A stretch of 10,937 nt of DNA from Deltaproteobacteria bacterium (GCA_021786815.1 JAJYMR010000280.1:1-10937), one strand, 5' to 3'. Shown: positions 1 to 6,738, counted from the stretch's first letter. Numbers and translations are program-made. Notes: generated by a model not told the origin, from the letters alone.

Positions 1-351
1 CCCGTGCGCGTGACAGATGCGCAGGAACGAGGCGAGCGAAGGCGGGTAGGGCGATTTGCCCTCGAGACGTTCGGCCCATCGATTGGCTATCGGCGCGAGT
101 CGGCGATAAATCGCGACGCGAAGGTCTTGGACGATCGCGGGCAGAGGCCGCGCGAAATACTTGTATTCGCCGATGCCGAAGCGCAGGCGCTCCATCTCGA
201 TACGGCTTCGAAAACGCGCGCGCTCGGGATAGAGCGCGACGAGTTCCGCGCATTCCGGCGCGGTCAGAACCTGGCCGACGGTCGCGTAGCCGTGCTCGTC
301 GAGTTCGGTGCCGACACGCTGCCAGTCGATAGCTGCGACCCGCACGTTCAT
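1..351 (-). CDS. 2OG-Fe(II) oxygenase-like protein, N-terminal part (cut by window edge)
   Basis: This frame is open from an ATG at 351 to the window edge without a stop, giving the first 117 residues. The translation opens with a short helix-rich stretch containing DWQRVGTELDEHGYATV (residues 9-25). It continues with residues typical of bacterial prolyl-hydroxylase-like 2OG-Fe(II) oxygenases of the COG3826 kind: an RSRIEMERLRFGIGEYKYF segment (48-66), PLPAIVQDLR (69-78) and PPSLASFLRICHAHG at the edge. Family members use 2-oxoglutarate and O2 to hydroxylate a substrate. The HxD...H iron ligands would lie in the missing C-terminal half, so catalytic competence cannot be judged. A GGGAGA sequence upstream of the ATG could be a somewhat distant ribosome site. 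The gene lies 93 bp downstream of the alpha/beta hydrolase on the same strand, behind a strong hairpin, so it may be transcribed separately. The family call rests on recalled resemblance; the substrate is unknown. Confidence 0.75.
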   Translation of the reverse strand, partial: MNVRVAAIDWQRVGTELDEHGYATVGQVLTAPECAELVALYPERARFRSRIEMERLRFGIGEYKYFARPLPAIVQDLRVAIYRRLAPIANRWAERLEGKSPYPPSLASFLRICHAHG

Positions 352-387
352 CGGACGTATCGCTCTCCCGTTGCCTTGCGGTATCGA

Positions 388-422
388 GGCGCGGGCGAGG
401 ATGAGAGTTCCTCGCCCGCGCC
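388..422. terminator. Perfect 14-bp GC-rich hairpin between hydrolase and oxygenase genes
   Basis: Arms 388-401 (GGCGCGGGCGAGGA) and 409-422 are exact reverse complements around a 7-nt loop. The hairpin lies 22 nt past the hydrolase stop and 36 nt before the oxygenase ATG, both on the minus strand. On the minus strand no T-run follows it, so it is not a textbook intrinsic terminator for the hydrolase transcript. On the plus strand it is followed by ATGTTTTG, but no plus-strand gene precedes it. It may be a terminator acting without a U-tract, an mRNA-stabilising 3' structure, or an intercistronic element. Confidence 0.5.
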
Positions 423-444
423 ATGTTTTGCGTGAAATGTCCGC

Positions 445-1335
445 TCAGGGAGCGGTTTTGCGCACGAATTCTCCAATCCGGCCGATAGCCTCGCGGCCCT
501 CGTCAAGCATCGGGGCGAAGATCTGCCAGACGTGGATCATCCCTTCCCACGGCTCGTACTCAACGTTGACTCCGGCCTTGCGCGCTCGCTCGGCCAGCCT
601 CGCGGCGTCGTCGAACAGCGTCTCTGCCGTGCCGACCTGGATGAGTATCGGCGGAAGTCCGCTCAAGTCCGCGTAAAGCGGTGCGGCAAGCGGAGTGCGC
701 GGGTCCTTGCCTGCGAGATACGCCGCCGCCATCTGGAGCAGTCCCGCCTTCTGAACGATCGGATCTGCCGCGGCCCTGGTCGTCATCGAATCGCCGATTG
801 CCTCCAGATCGATCCACGGCGAAAGGCATACGCCCGCAGCGGGCATCGCGAGTCCGGCCTCGCGAATCGCAACCAGGGCTGCGACCGTGAGACCACCACC
901 CGCGGAATCGCCGCCGACCGCGATACGCGACGGCTTGAGTCCGCTCGCGAGCATCCATCGGTACGCCGCGACCGAGTCGTCAACGGCCGCGGGATGCGGA
1001 TGCTCGGGCGCGAGGCGGTAATCGATCACAAGCACGCGCGCTTTGGCCGCGCGGGAGAGCATCCCGGCAAACGCTCGATGCGTATTTATCGAGCCGATTA
1101 CATAACCGCCGCCGTGGAGATAGAGCACGGCGCGCCCCGGATCCGCGCCGGGCGCGCTGATCCATTCCGCCGGCACGCTTGCGGCCTTGACCGGCTCGCA
1201 CTTCACGTCGGGTTCGACGGGAAGCGCTCCCGCCATCTGCTCGAACCCCGCGCGCATCTCGGCGACGGTGGGCGATTCGAGCACCGGGCGTGACTTGAAC
1301 ATCTGGATGAGTTGCTGAAGCTGTTGCTGCGACAT
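445..1335 (-). CDS. Alpha/beta hydrolase, hormone-sensitive-lipase (family IV) type
   Basis: A 296-residue esterase or lactonase-like enzyme of the HSL group, probably cytoplasmic since no signal peptide is seen. Visible motifs are the oxyanion-hole HGGGYVIGS (74-82), DYRLAPEHP (105-113), the nucleophile elbow GDSAGG (142-147, Ser144), a probable acid in GTAETLFDD (Glu238, the place where many relatives have Asp) and the catalytic His268 in MIHVW. Length is normal for the family (about 300). The start is the ATG at 1335, because GGAGG lies 8 nt upstream. The reading frame stays open to an ATG at 1425, but that extension overlaps the SDR gene and has no family-like sequence. The gene follows the SDR stop by 25 nt on the same strand and is almost certainly co-transcribed with it. 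The pair could oxidise an alcohol and hydrolyse an ester or lactone in one pathway, which is inference. The exact substrate is unknown. Confidence 0.93.
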   Translation of the reverse strand: MSQQQLQQLIQMFKSRPVLESPTVAEMRAGFEQMAGALPVEPDVKCEPVKAASVPAEWISAPGADPGRAVLYLHGGGYVIGSINTHRAFAGMLSRAAKARVLVIDYRLAPEHPHPAAVDDSVAAYRWMLASGLKPSRIAVGGDSAGGGLTVAALVAIREAGLAMPAAGVCLSPWIDLEAIGDSMTTRAAADPIVQKAGLLQMAAAYLAGKDPRTPLAAPLYADLSGLPPILIQVGTAETLFDDAARLAERARKAGVNVEYEPWEGMIHVWQIFAPMLDEGREAIGRIGEFVRKTAP

Positions 1336-1343
1336 CGTTGAAT

Positions 1344-1348
1344 CCTCC
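1344..1348 (-). promoter_or_regulatory. Shine-Dalgarno site fixing the hydrolase start
   Basis: GGAGG on the minus strand, 8 nt before the ATG at 1335. It supports this start over the longer open frame that reaches back into the upstream SDR gene. Confidence 0.8.
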
Positions 1349-1360
1349 CCGGTTGGCGAT

Positions 1361-2155
1361 TTACCAGTCGGGACCTTCGCCCGAAAGGCTCGGCATCCCG
1401 GAATGAGCCCAAAGCCCGCCGTCAACGACGAAGAATGCGCCGGTTACGAATGAAGCCTCGTCGGAGGCGAGGAACAGGACCACATTTGCGACTTCGTTGG
1501 GGTCGCCGAGACGGCCCATCGGAATAGCCTCGCGAATCCGCCCGATGATGTCCGGGCGCTCCTTTTCGATATTGAGCAGCGGCGGCGTGGCGATCGGTCC
1601 GGGGCACACGGCGTTGCATCGGATTCCCTTGCGCGCGTATTCGATTCCCGTCGCCTTGGTGAGCGCGACCACGCCGTGCTTGACCGCGTTGTAGGCGCCG
1701 AGCGTGTAATCTCCCGCGAGTCCCGAGACCGAAGCGGTGCTGACGATCGCGCCCTTTTTCTGCGGGAGCATCGCGCGCTCGATCGCGACCTTGATTCCGT
1801 ACCAGTACGCGGTGAGTCCCACGTCAACCGTTTTCTGCCACCCCTCGACCGTCATCTCGGCGATGCGTCCGGTGTCGATGGTGATGGCGTTGTTGTGCAG
1901 GATATCGAGCCGGCCGAACTTGTCGGTGGCGAGCTTTATCATCCGGTCGATATCCTTGAGGTTGCGGGTATCGACGCGAAGGAACTCCGCCGTGCCGCCC
2001 GCCTTGCGAATCTCGCTGACGACGCGGTTGCCGCCCTCTTCGGAGATATCGGCTACGACCACCGCAGCGCCTTCGCGCGCGAAGGTTTTGGCGGTCGCCT
2101 CGCCGATTCCCGAGCCCGCGCCCGTGATGACTGAAACCTTGTCCCTAAGCCGCAT
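1361..2155 (-). CDS. Short-chain dehydrogenase/reductase (SDR), catalytic Asn replaced
   Basis: A 264-residue classical SDR that would oxidise or reduce an alcohol/ketone with a nicotinamide cofactor in the cytoplasm. The Rossmann cofactor motif TGAGSGIG is at 11-18. Asp36 at the end of strand 2 favours NAD(H) over NADP(H). A structural NNA is at 88-90, a catalytic Ser is at 142, and YNAVK supplies Tyr155 and Lys159. PGPIATP (185-191) and the C-terminal VDGG (244-247) are also typical. Oddly, the usual active-site Asn of the N-S-Y-K tetrad appears as Gly113 (in DVGLTAYWYG), and the NNAG motif ends in Ile. Three of the four catalytic residues are kept, so activity is likely but altered. AGGAG sits 6 nt before the ATG. 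It is first of a two-gene unit with the hydrolase. The substrate cannot be read from the sequence. Confidence 0.93.
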   Translation of the reverse strand: MRLRDKVSVITGAGSGIGEATAKTFAREGAAVVVADISEEGGNRVVSEIRKAGGTAEFLRVDTRNLKDIDRMIKLATDKFGRLDILHNNAITIDTGRIAEMTVEGWQKTVDVGLTAYWYGIKVAIERAMLPQKKGAIVSTASVSGLAGDYTLGAYNAVKHGVVALTKATGIEYARKGIRCNAVCPGPIATPPLLNIEKERPDIIGRIREAIPMGRLGDPNEVANVVLFLASDEASFVTGAFFVVDGGLWAHSGMPSLSGEGPDW

Positions 2156-2229
2156 TTCCTTCTCCTCGCCGAGCGTCGCCTTGTCGCGCGACGGTCCTCG
2201 ACACAGGTTTTGTGTGTAAAAGTCCGCCG

Positions 2230-2259
2230 AGTATAGCGCCCTGACGCGCGGACCGGCAA
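2230..2259 (-). promoter_or_regulatory. Candidate sigma70-type promoter for the SDR-hydrolase pair
   Basis: On the minus strand TTGCCG (2259-2254), an 18-nt spacer, then TATACT (2235-2230). The -10 matches five of six consensus positions and the -35 four of six. It would leave a leader of about 65-70 nt before the ATG at 2155. A short inverted repeat (ACACA/TGTGT, about 2202-2216) lies in that leader. Confidence 0.45.
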
Positions 2260-2312
2260 AAGCGCGTTCGGCTTGCGCTTTAGGCCCGCGGCGCGCTCAT
2301 GATGGAGCCGCG

Positions 2313-2747
2313 ATGCTATGGCAGGTGCTTGCCGACGCGGTGCTGGTCGTGCACGCGGCATTTATTGCCTTCGTGGTGTTTGGGTTTGCCGCGATCCTGC
2401 TCGGCGTGGCGCTCGGATGGGGATGGGTGAGGAATTTCAGCTTCCGTTTCGTCCATCTGTTTTCGATCGTCTTCGTATGCGCAGAGTCGGTGACGGGCTC
2501 GATGTGTCCGCTGACGGTGCTCGAGAGCGATTTCAGGCGTCGCGCCGGACAGAGCCCGTATCCCGGCGATTTCGTCGCCTACTGGCTCCATCGCCTGATC
2601 TATTACGACTGGCCGCCGTGGGTTTTCGCCGCGCTGTACCTGGGTTTCGGAGCGCTCGTGGTATTGACGTTCGTGCTCGCGCCGCCGCGATGGCCGCGCG
2701 GGAACGAAAACGGCGCCGTGCGCGCTCCACGACGCCACGGCGTCTGA
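2313..2747 (+). CDS. DUF2784-type small integral membrane protein
   Basis: A 144-residue protein with three evident membrane segments, at about residues 8-35, 44-61 and 102-123. Between the second and third is a conserved-looking polar part: TGSMCPLTVLE (61-71), two Arg, and a YPGDFVAYWLHRLIYYDWP stretch (83-101). This arrangement matches my memory of the DUF2784 family, which has no known function. Length and topology are typical. The ATG at 2313 is preceded by GGAG with 5-nt spacing; nearby ATGs at 2299 and 2302 are out of frame. The C-terminal tail after residue 125 is basic and probably cytoplasmic. It is transcribed divergently from the SDR-hydrolase pair, and I see no convincing promoter in the 157 bp between them. 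No role can be inferred from its neighbours. Confidence 0.85.
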   Translation: MLWQVLADAVLVVHAAFIAFVVFGFAAILLGVALGWGWVRNFSFRFVHLFSIVFVCAESVTGSMCPLTVLESDFRRRAGQSPYPGDFVAYWLHRLIYYDWPPWVFAALYLGFGALVVLTFVLAPPRWPRGNENGAVRAPRRHGV

Positions 2748-2800
2748 TTCGAATCGGACCGCGGCGCGCCCGTGCGCGAAGGCAGGTCGAAGCCGCGCGC

Positions 2801-2830
2801 TTGCCGGTTTGAGTTTGCACGGTTTACAGT
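2801..2830 (+). promoter_or_regulatory. Candidate promoter for the luciferase-like oxidoreductase
   Basis: TTGCCG (2801-2806), an 18-nt spacer, and TACAGT (2825-2830), each matching four of six consensus positions. The -35 word and spacer length equal those of the candidate promoter at 2230-2259. It lies in the 128-bp gap before the flavin oxidoreductase gene and would give a leader of about 40 nt. Confidence 0.3.
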
Positions 2831-2875
2831 CGGAACACGCGCCGCATTTTCGGGCGCCAACCTGATGAGGCGACC

Positions 2876-4039
2876 ATGAAAGTGTCATTGTTTTACCTGC
2901 CGACGATCGGCAGCAAGAGTGAGATAGAGCGGGGACGAATCGGGCTTAAGGGCGAGGCGTACGACAGGATGCTCGCCGAGTTGTCCGTGGAGGCGAAGCT
3001 CGCCGACGAACTCGGCTACGACTCGATGAGCTTCACGGAGCATCACTTCCATGTGGAAGGTTTCGAGCTGTCGAACAACCCGGTGCTGCTCGATCTGTTC
3101 GTCGGAATGCAGACGAAGCGGCTTCGCGTCGGCCAACTCGGCATCGTGCTTCCGTCGCACAACCCGATTCGCGTCGCGGAAGACATCGCGATGCTCGACC
3201 ATATGACGGGCGGACGCGCCAACGCGGGCTTTGCGCGTGGGTATCAGCGGCGATGGGTCGATATCATGGCGCAGCAGACGCACGGCATCCACGGCGCGCA
3301 GCCCCATCAGCACGACGAGATCGACGCCGCGAATCGGGCGGCGTTCGAGGAGTGCTTCCGTATCGTCAAGCAGTGCTGGACGCAGGATTTCATCTCCTTT
3401 CAGGGCAAGTACTGGCGGATTCCGCCTGGCGACACGCCATGGAATATCGAGGCGACGCAAAAATGGGGCGGCGGCGTGGAAAACGGAATCGTAAAATCCG
3501 TATCCGTGGTGCCGAAACCGGTGCAGAAGCCGCATCCGCCGCTGTTTCAGCCCTTCGCATCGTCGGAGCGGAGTATCAGATGGTGCGCGCAGGAGGGCGT
3601 GACCGCGATTCTGCCGCCGCTGCATCCGAAACTCGAGCATCGGCTGTGCGAGATCTACGCGGAAGTGTCCGGAAAGCCGCTCGGGGAGGGGATGGGCGTG
3701 TTGCGCGATCTTGTAATTGCGGATACCGACGAGGAGGCGTACCGGCTCTGGCACGACAGCGGTTACTTCTGCGGCCAGCAATGGTTCGCGCCGTTCGGTT
3801 TTTCGCGCGGCCTGGTTGACGAGGAAACCGGCAAGGAAGCGGATCTGTTCAACGAGGGCCTAGCTCTGGTCGGCTCGGTCGATACCGTGACCCGCCAACT
3901 GGAGTACATGACCAAACGCCTGCCGGTGCGGTGGATCTTCGCCTGGATGTACAACGGGCTGCTCGCGCACGAGCATCTGACGAGAAGCATGGAGCTGTTC
4001 TGGACGAAGGTTCTTCCGCGCGTGGCCGATATCGGATGA
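2876..4039 (+). CDS. LLM-class flavin-dependent oxidoreductase (bacterial luciferase-like)
   Basis: A 387-residue member of the luciferase-like TIM-barrel superfamily, which oxidises substrates with O2 and reduced flavin, or transfers hydride with F420. Visible features are the N-terminal strand KVSLFYLPT (2-10), ADELGYDSMSFTEHHF (43-58), the long conserved block from His95 to Arg114 (HNPIRVAEDIAMLDHMTGGR), GFARG (118-122), PKPVQKPHPPLF (213-224) and VGSVDTV (332-338). Length is normal for the class. GAGG lies 5 nt before the ATG, and no earlier start is supported. No F420 gene or flavin reductase partner is in the window, so the cofactor (FMN or F420) is undecided and the substrate unknown. 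It lies 128 bp after the DUF2784 gene with its own candidate promoter. The HSD10-like gene begins 119 bp later. Confidence 0.94.
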   Translation: MKVSLFYLPTIGSKSEIERGRIGLKGEAYDRMLAELSVEAKLADELGYDSMSFTEHHFHVEGFELSNNPVLLDLFVGMQTKRLRVGQLGIVLPSHNPIRVAEDIAMLDHMTGGRANAGFARGYQRRWVDIMAQQTHGIHGAQPHQHDEIDAANRAAFEECFRIVKQCWTQDFISFQGKYWRIPPGDTPWNIEATQKWGGGVENGIVKSVSVVPKPVQKPHPPLFQPFASSERSIRWCAQEGVTAILPPLHPKLEHRLCEIYAEVSGKPLGEGMGVLRDLVIADTDEEAYRLWHDSGYFCGQQWFAPFGFSRGLVDEETGKEADLFNEGLALVGSVDTVTRQLEYMTKRLPVRWIFAWMYNGLLAHEHLTRSMELFWTKVLPRVADIG

Positions 4040-4118
4040 GGTACGGCTCTTGTCCGCGTGCGCGGGTCAATCGGCGCCGTCTCGCGTGCCATTGTTGCGT
4101 TCGGACCAGAGCGCTCCT

Positions 4119-4146
4119 ATCGTTTGCGCGGTCGCAATGATTTTTC
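4119..4146 (+). terminator. Weak hairpin with T-tract just before the HSD10-like gene
   Basis: Arms 4119-4128 and 4133-4141 pair over about eight bases (ATC...TTGCG with CGCAATGAT, one bulge) around a CGGT loop, followed by TTTTC at 4142-4146. This resembles a weak intrinsic terminator for the upstream flavin oxidoreductase transcript. It ends only about 12 nt before the next ATG and touches its ribosome site (GAGAGG, 4148-4153). It could therefore also act as an attenuator or as a structured leader. Confidence 0.35.
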
Positions 4147-4158
4147 TGAGAGGTTGAG

Positions 4159-4926
4159 ATGGAGCTTAAGAATGCGGTTGCCTTGATTACCGGCGGAGGG
4201 TCGGGCCTCGGCGAAGCTACGGCGCGCGAATTCGCGCAAGCCGGAGCGCGTGTAGCGATCCTCGATCTGCCCAAGTCGCCGGGCGCGAAAGTCGCGGAGT
4301 CGCTGGGCGCGTCGGCGCTCTTCGTTGCCGCCGACGTTGCTTCGGCGGACGACGTGGCGCAGGCGGTTTCGCAGACCGTGGCGCGTTTCGGCAGGATTCA
4401 CGTGCTCATCAACTGCGCCGGAATCGGGCGCGCGGCGCGCACCGTCACCAAGGAGGGACCGCATCCGCTCGACCTCTTCAACAAGGTGCTCGCGGTTAAT
4501 CTCTCTGGGACGTTCAACGCGATCAGGCTCGCGGCGGCGCAGATGGTGAACAACGAGCCGAATTCAGAAGGCGAGCGCGGCGTGATCGTCAACACCGCTT
4601 CAGTGGCGGCTTTCGACGGACAGATCGGACAGGCGGCCTACTCGGCATCCAAGGGCGGCGTGGTCGCGATGACGTTGCCGATCGCACGCGATCTCTCTTC
4701 GCGCGGAATCCGCGTGTGCACGATCGCGCCGGGCACGTTCGAGACGCCGATGCTCGCGGGGTTGCGCGAGGAGAACCGCAAGGTGCTGGAAGCGCAGATC
4801 CCGTTTCCGTCGCGCCTGGGACGCCCTTCGGAGTACGCGGCGCTGGCACGCCATATCGTGGAGAATCCGATGCTCAACGGTGAGACCATCCGGCTCGACG
4901 GCGCGCTCAGGATGCCGCCGAAGTAG
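4159..4926 (+). CDS. HSD10-like 3-hydroxyacyl-CoA dehydrogenase (SDR, type 2)
   Basis: A 255-residue SDR closely resembling human HSD17B10, the type-2 3-hydroxyacyl-CoA or 2-methyl-3-hydroxybutyryl-CoA dehydrogenase. That enzyme oxidises (S)-3-hydroxyacyl-CoA to 3-ketoacyl-CoA with NAD+ in fatty-acid and isoleucine breakdown. The cofactor loop TGGGSGLG is at 11-18, Asp36 (LDLP) points to NAD, and NCAG is at 85-88. The full tetrad is present: Asn114, Ser148, Tyr161, Lys165. Family-typical strings include NTASVAAFDGQIGQAAYSAS (145-164), MTLPIARDL (171-179), PFPSRLG (215-221), ENPMLNGE (235-242) and RLDGALRMPP (245-254). Length matches the family. GAGAGG lies 5 nt before the ATG. No thiolase, enoyl-CoA hydratase or acyl-CoA dehydrogenase is in view, so the pathway assignment comes from family identity only. 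Confidence 0.94.
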   Translation: MELKNAVALITGGGSGLGEATAREFAQAGARVAILDLPKSPGAKVAESLGASALFVAADVASADDVAQAVSQTVARFGRIHVLINCAGIGRAARTVTKEGPHPLDLFNKVLAVNLSGTFNAIRLAAAQMVNNEPNSEGERGVIVNTASVAAFDGQIGQAAYSASKGGVVAMTLPIARDLSSRGIRVCTIAPGTFETPMLAGLREENRKVLEAQIPFPSRLGRPSEYAALARHIVENPMLNGETIRLDGALRMPPK

Positions 4927-4971
4927 CGCGTAGAGCGCCCTGCAAAAAAGCATCGCGACGGTTCTGACTGT

Positions 4972-5014
4972 CGAGCGTTGGCTTTCGCCCTCGCGCTATG
5001 GATAGGAACGCTCG
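4972..5014. repeat. Nested inverted repeat between two convergent genes
   Basis: Arms CGAGCGTT (4972-4979) and AACGCTCG (5007-5014) are exact reverse complements 27 nt apart. The interior holds a small GGC-TTTC-GCC hairpin (4980-4989), which reads as a GAAA tetraloop on the minus strand, and a CTATGGATAG near-palindrome. It lies in the 104-bp gap between the convergent HSD10-like gene and the exported-protein gene. No T-run follows on either strand directly, though an A6 at 4944-4949 lies beyond it for minus-strand transcripts. A bidirectional terminator or 3'-end structure is plausible. Confidence 0.4.
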
Positions 5015-5030
5015 GTGCGCGGACCGCGGA

Positions 5031-5546
5031 TTACTCGGCGTTTACCGCAGAGGTGGGCGTGCTTCTGGTGCGGCCGCTCTGCTCGGCGTCGGCGCCGATC
5101 GAGATGATGAGCATGCCCTGTTCGTAGCGCGGACCGCCGACGATGAGAATGCCGTGGTTCTTGAGCTTCAGGTCGGTGGTCATCAGCGGGCGCGCGCCCT
5201 GGAACAGCACCAGTTCCATCGCGATCATGTCACCGTCGACTTCGCGCGGCTGGATATGCAGGATCCTTCCGCCGGGCAGCATGAACGAGATCATCTGGCC
5301 GCACTCGGTGTGGCCATCCTGATGGCTGATGAGGCGGTAGGTGCTGTAGTTGAAGAGCAGGTGCAGGCGCCGGCCCATCCCGGCAAGCCGCTTGTCCACG
5401 CCCTCGTGCGTGTCCGAGGCAACCACGGAATCAACGTGGAGATTGATGCGTTGCGGTGCTGATCCCCCCGCGACCGCGGTTCCCTGCGCCGTTATCGCGA
5501 TGAGCGCCGCCGCGATGAGAGTGAGATGAACACGCCAGGCAAGCAT
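5031..5546 (-). CDS. Small exported protein of unknown function
   Basis: A 171-residue protein with a clear signal peptide: Arg5 followed by a hydrophobic core (about 8-21) and a likely cleavage at AVA/GG after residue 26. There is no lipobox cysteine, so it is probably periplasmic or secreted. The mature part has a single Cys (82), looks beta-rich, and ends in a hydrophobic segment HGILIVGGPRYEQGMLIISI (131-150) followed by a Ser/Thr-rich tail. I do not recognise a named family. It is last in the polA-sigma-antisigma-exported protein unit, beginning 13 nt after the anti-sigma stop with no convincing ribosome site, which suggests translational coupling. Its position suggests a cell-envelope role under, or sensed by, the sigma/anti-sigma system; this is inference only. 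Confidence 0.82.
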   Translation of the reverse strand: MLAWRVHLTLIAAALIAITAQGTAVAGGSAPQRINLHVDSVVASDTHEGVDKRLAGMGRRLHLLFNYSTYRLISHQDGHTECGQMISFMLPGGRILHIQPREVDGDMIAMELVLFQGARPLMTTDLKLKNHGILIVGGPRYEQGMLIISIGADAEQSGRTRSTPTSAVNAE

Positions 5547-5559
5547 CGGCTGTAAACTG

Positions 5560-6153
5560 CTATTGCTGCGGCTGGTCCGGCAGCCAAATCACCGTAGTGC
5601 CGTCCTGCGGCTCACTCCAGAGGGCGACCGAAGGTATGTTCGACTCCAGCCGCGAGATGATTGCCTCGGAGTTGCCGGGAGTGCTCACAGCTACCGGGCT
5701 CTCGGCCGATGCCAGTTGCTGTCGCGGTTCTCCCACCTTGGTTTCCAGCCGCGCCAGAGAGGCGGCCGGCTGGCGAGTCAGATAGACACGCGCCGCCGGG
5801 CTCAACAGCAGGATGGTGACAACCGCAGCGGTGGCCGCAAGCGCCATCGAGGCAAACGCGGCTCCCATCTGCTCGCCCCATCCCCTGAACGCGAGCGCGC
5901 TGCGCCTGCGCCACGGAACTCTCAGCTTCGCAATCCGGGCGTCGACCGTCTGGGCGAACGCTTCAGGCGCGGGCAGCGCCGGCTGCGAGGCGAGAGTTCT
6001 GAGCTCGCGCCCGACAATCCCGTAATCCAGAAGCAGCTTTTCGCAGTCATTGCATCGGGCGAGATGCCGCGCGACTTCCTGCATCTCGTGCGGTTCCAGC
6101 TCGCCGTCCTCGAAGGGGCCGAGCATCAGGCCGATTTCGCTACAGTCCGCCAT
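5560..6153 (-). CDS. Zinc-finger transmembrane anti-sigma factor
   Basis: A 197-residue protein with the anti-sigma ZAS signature HxxxCxxC: His30, Cys34 and Cys37 (in ARHLARCNDCE), preceded by the usual ELEPHEMQEVARHL helix. In such proteins this N-terminal domain binds the partner ECF sigma factor in the cytoplasm. A hydrophobic segment at about 97-118 should span the membrane once. The remaining residues (about 120-197), low in complexity up to about 160 and ending in VALWSEPQDGTTVIWLPDQ, would lie in the periplasm. The ATG at 6153 is only 6 nt after the stop of the sigma gene, a very common sigma/anti-sigma arrangement, with GAGCGAAG just upstream. Release by a periplasmic signal or proteolysis is usual for the family but cannot be seen here. 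Partnership with the adjacent sigma factor is strongly inferred. Confidence 0.92.
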   Translation of the reverse strand: MADCSEIGLMLGPFEDGELEPHEMQEVARHLARCNDCEKLLLDYGIVGRELRTLASQPALPAPEAFAQTVDARIAKLRVPWRRRSALAFRGWGEQMGAAFASMALAATAAVVTILLLSPAARVYLTRQPAASLARLETKVGEPRQQLASAESPVAVSTPGNSEAIISRLESNIPSVALWSEPQDGTTVIWLPDQPQQ

Positions 6154-6159
6154 CTTCGC

Positions 6160-6738
6160 TCAGCTCGACGTGAAGTCCTTGAGAATTCCCCGCAGCCGGC
6201 TCCGTGCATAGTGCAATCTGCTCATCACGGTGCCGCGCGGGCAATTCAGCACTTCACTAATCTCGTCGTAAGACAATCCTTCAACTTCCCGCAACAGTAT
6301 CACGGCGCGATGTTCGGGCGTCAACTGTTCAAGCGCCTTGCTCAGCCGCTCGCCGAGTTCGCTGCGCGTGGCGGCCGTGAAAGAGTCGCCGCGGGCGCTG
6401 GGCAGACGCCTCAGCTCGTTTTCGGCATCCTCACCGCGCAACACGTTGTAACGTCCCTCCCTGCGCCAGAAATCGATCGCAAGGTTTGCGGCAATCCGAT
6501 AAAGCCATGTCGAAAAACTCGAGCGCGACTCGAAACTCCCCAGGTTCTCGAAGGCCCGTACGAAAGTTTCCTGCGCAAGTTCAAGTGCGTCATCCTGGTT
6601 GTGTACGACCGCCAGCGCGACCCCGATAACCCGCCGTTCGTAGCGCTTTACAAGGGCTCCGAAAGCTTCGCGGTCGCCTTTCTTCGCCCGCGCTATGAGT
6701 TCGGCTTCGTCGCCGTCTGGGCGGCTCTTGTTTCTCAA
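6160..6738 (-). CDS. ECF (RpoE-like) RNA polymerase sigma factor, TTG start
   Basis: A 192-residue group-4 sigma factor with only regions 2 and 4. Region 2 spans about 22-93, with the core-binding DALELAQETFVRAF (50-63) and the -10-recognising FSTWLYRIAANLAIDFWRR (75-93). A short linker of about 35 residues follows. Region 4 (about 130-183) holds LTPEHRAVILLREVEGLSY and the helix-turn-helix EISEVLNCPRGTVMSRL (159-175). It directs RNA polymerase to a small regulon, typically for envelope or oxidative stress. The start is a TTG at 6738. No in-frame ATG or GTG was found in the roughly 100 nt upstream that I read, and none is available downstream before the sigma-2 domain. No ribosome site is visible before the TTG. 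It lies 31 nt after the polA stop and 6 nt before its anti-sigma factor. Autoregulation is common for the family, but I find no convincing ECF promoter. Confidence 0.93.
   Translation of the reverse strand: MRNKSRPDGDEAELIARAKKGDREAFGALVKRYERRVIGVALAVVHNQDDALELAQETFVRAFENLGSFESRSSFSTWLYRIAANLAIDFWRREGRYNVLRGEDAENELRRLPSARGDSFTAATRSELGERLSKALEQLTPEHRAVILLREVEGLSYDEISEVLNCPRGTVMSRLHYARSRLRGILKDFTSS

Noticed and set aside
1336..1425. Thirty-codon N-terminal extension of the hydrolase
   Set aside because: It overlaps the end of the SDR gene, lacks family-like sequence, and the internal ATG at 1335 has an ideally spaced GGAGG.
2746..2755. GATTCGAATC palindrome over the DUF2784 stop codon
   Set aside because: The stem is short with almost no loop and no T-tract follows, so chance is the simplest explanation.
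2885..3781. A 298-codon minus-strand open frame opposite the flavin oxidoreductase
   Set aside because: The plus strand encodes a full-length luciferase-like enzyme; the antisense product has no recognisable motif.
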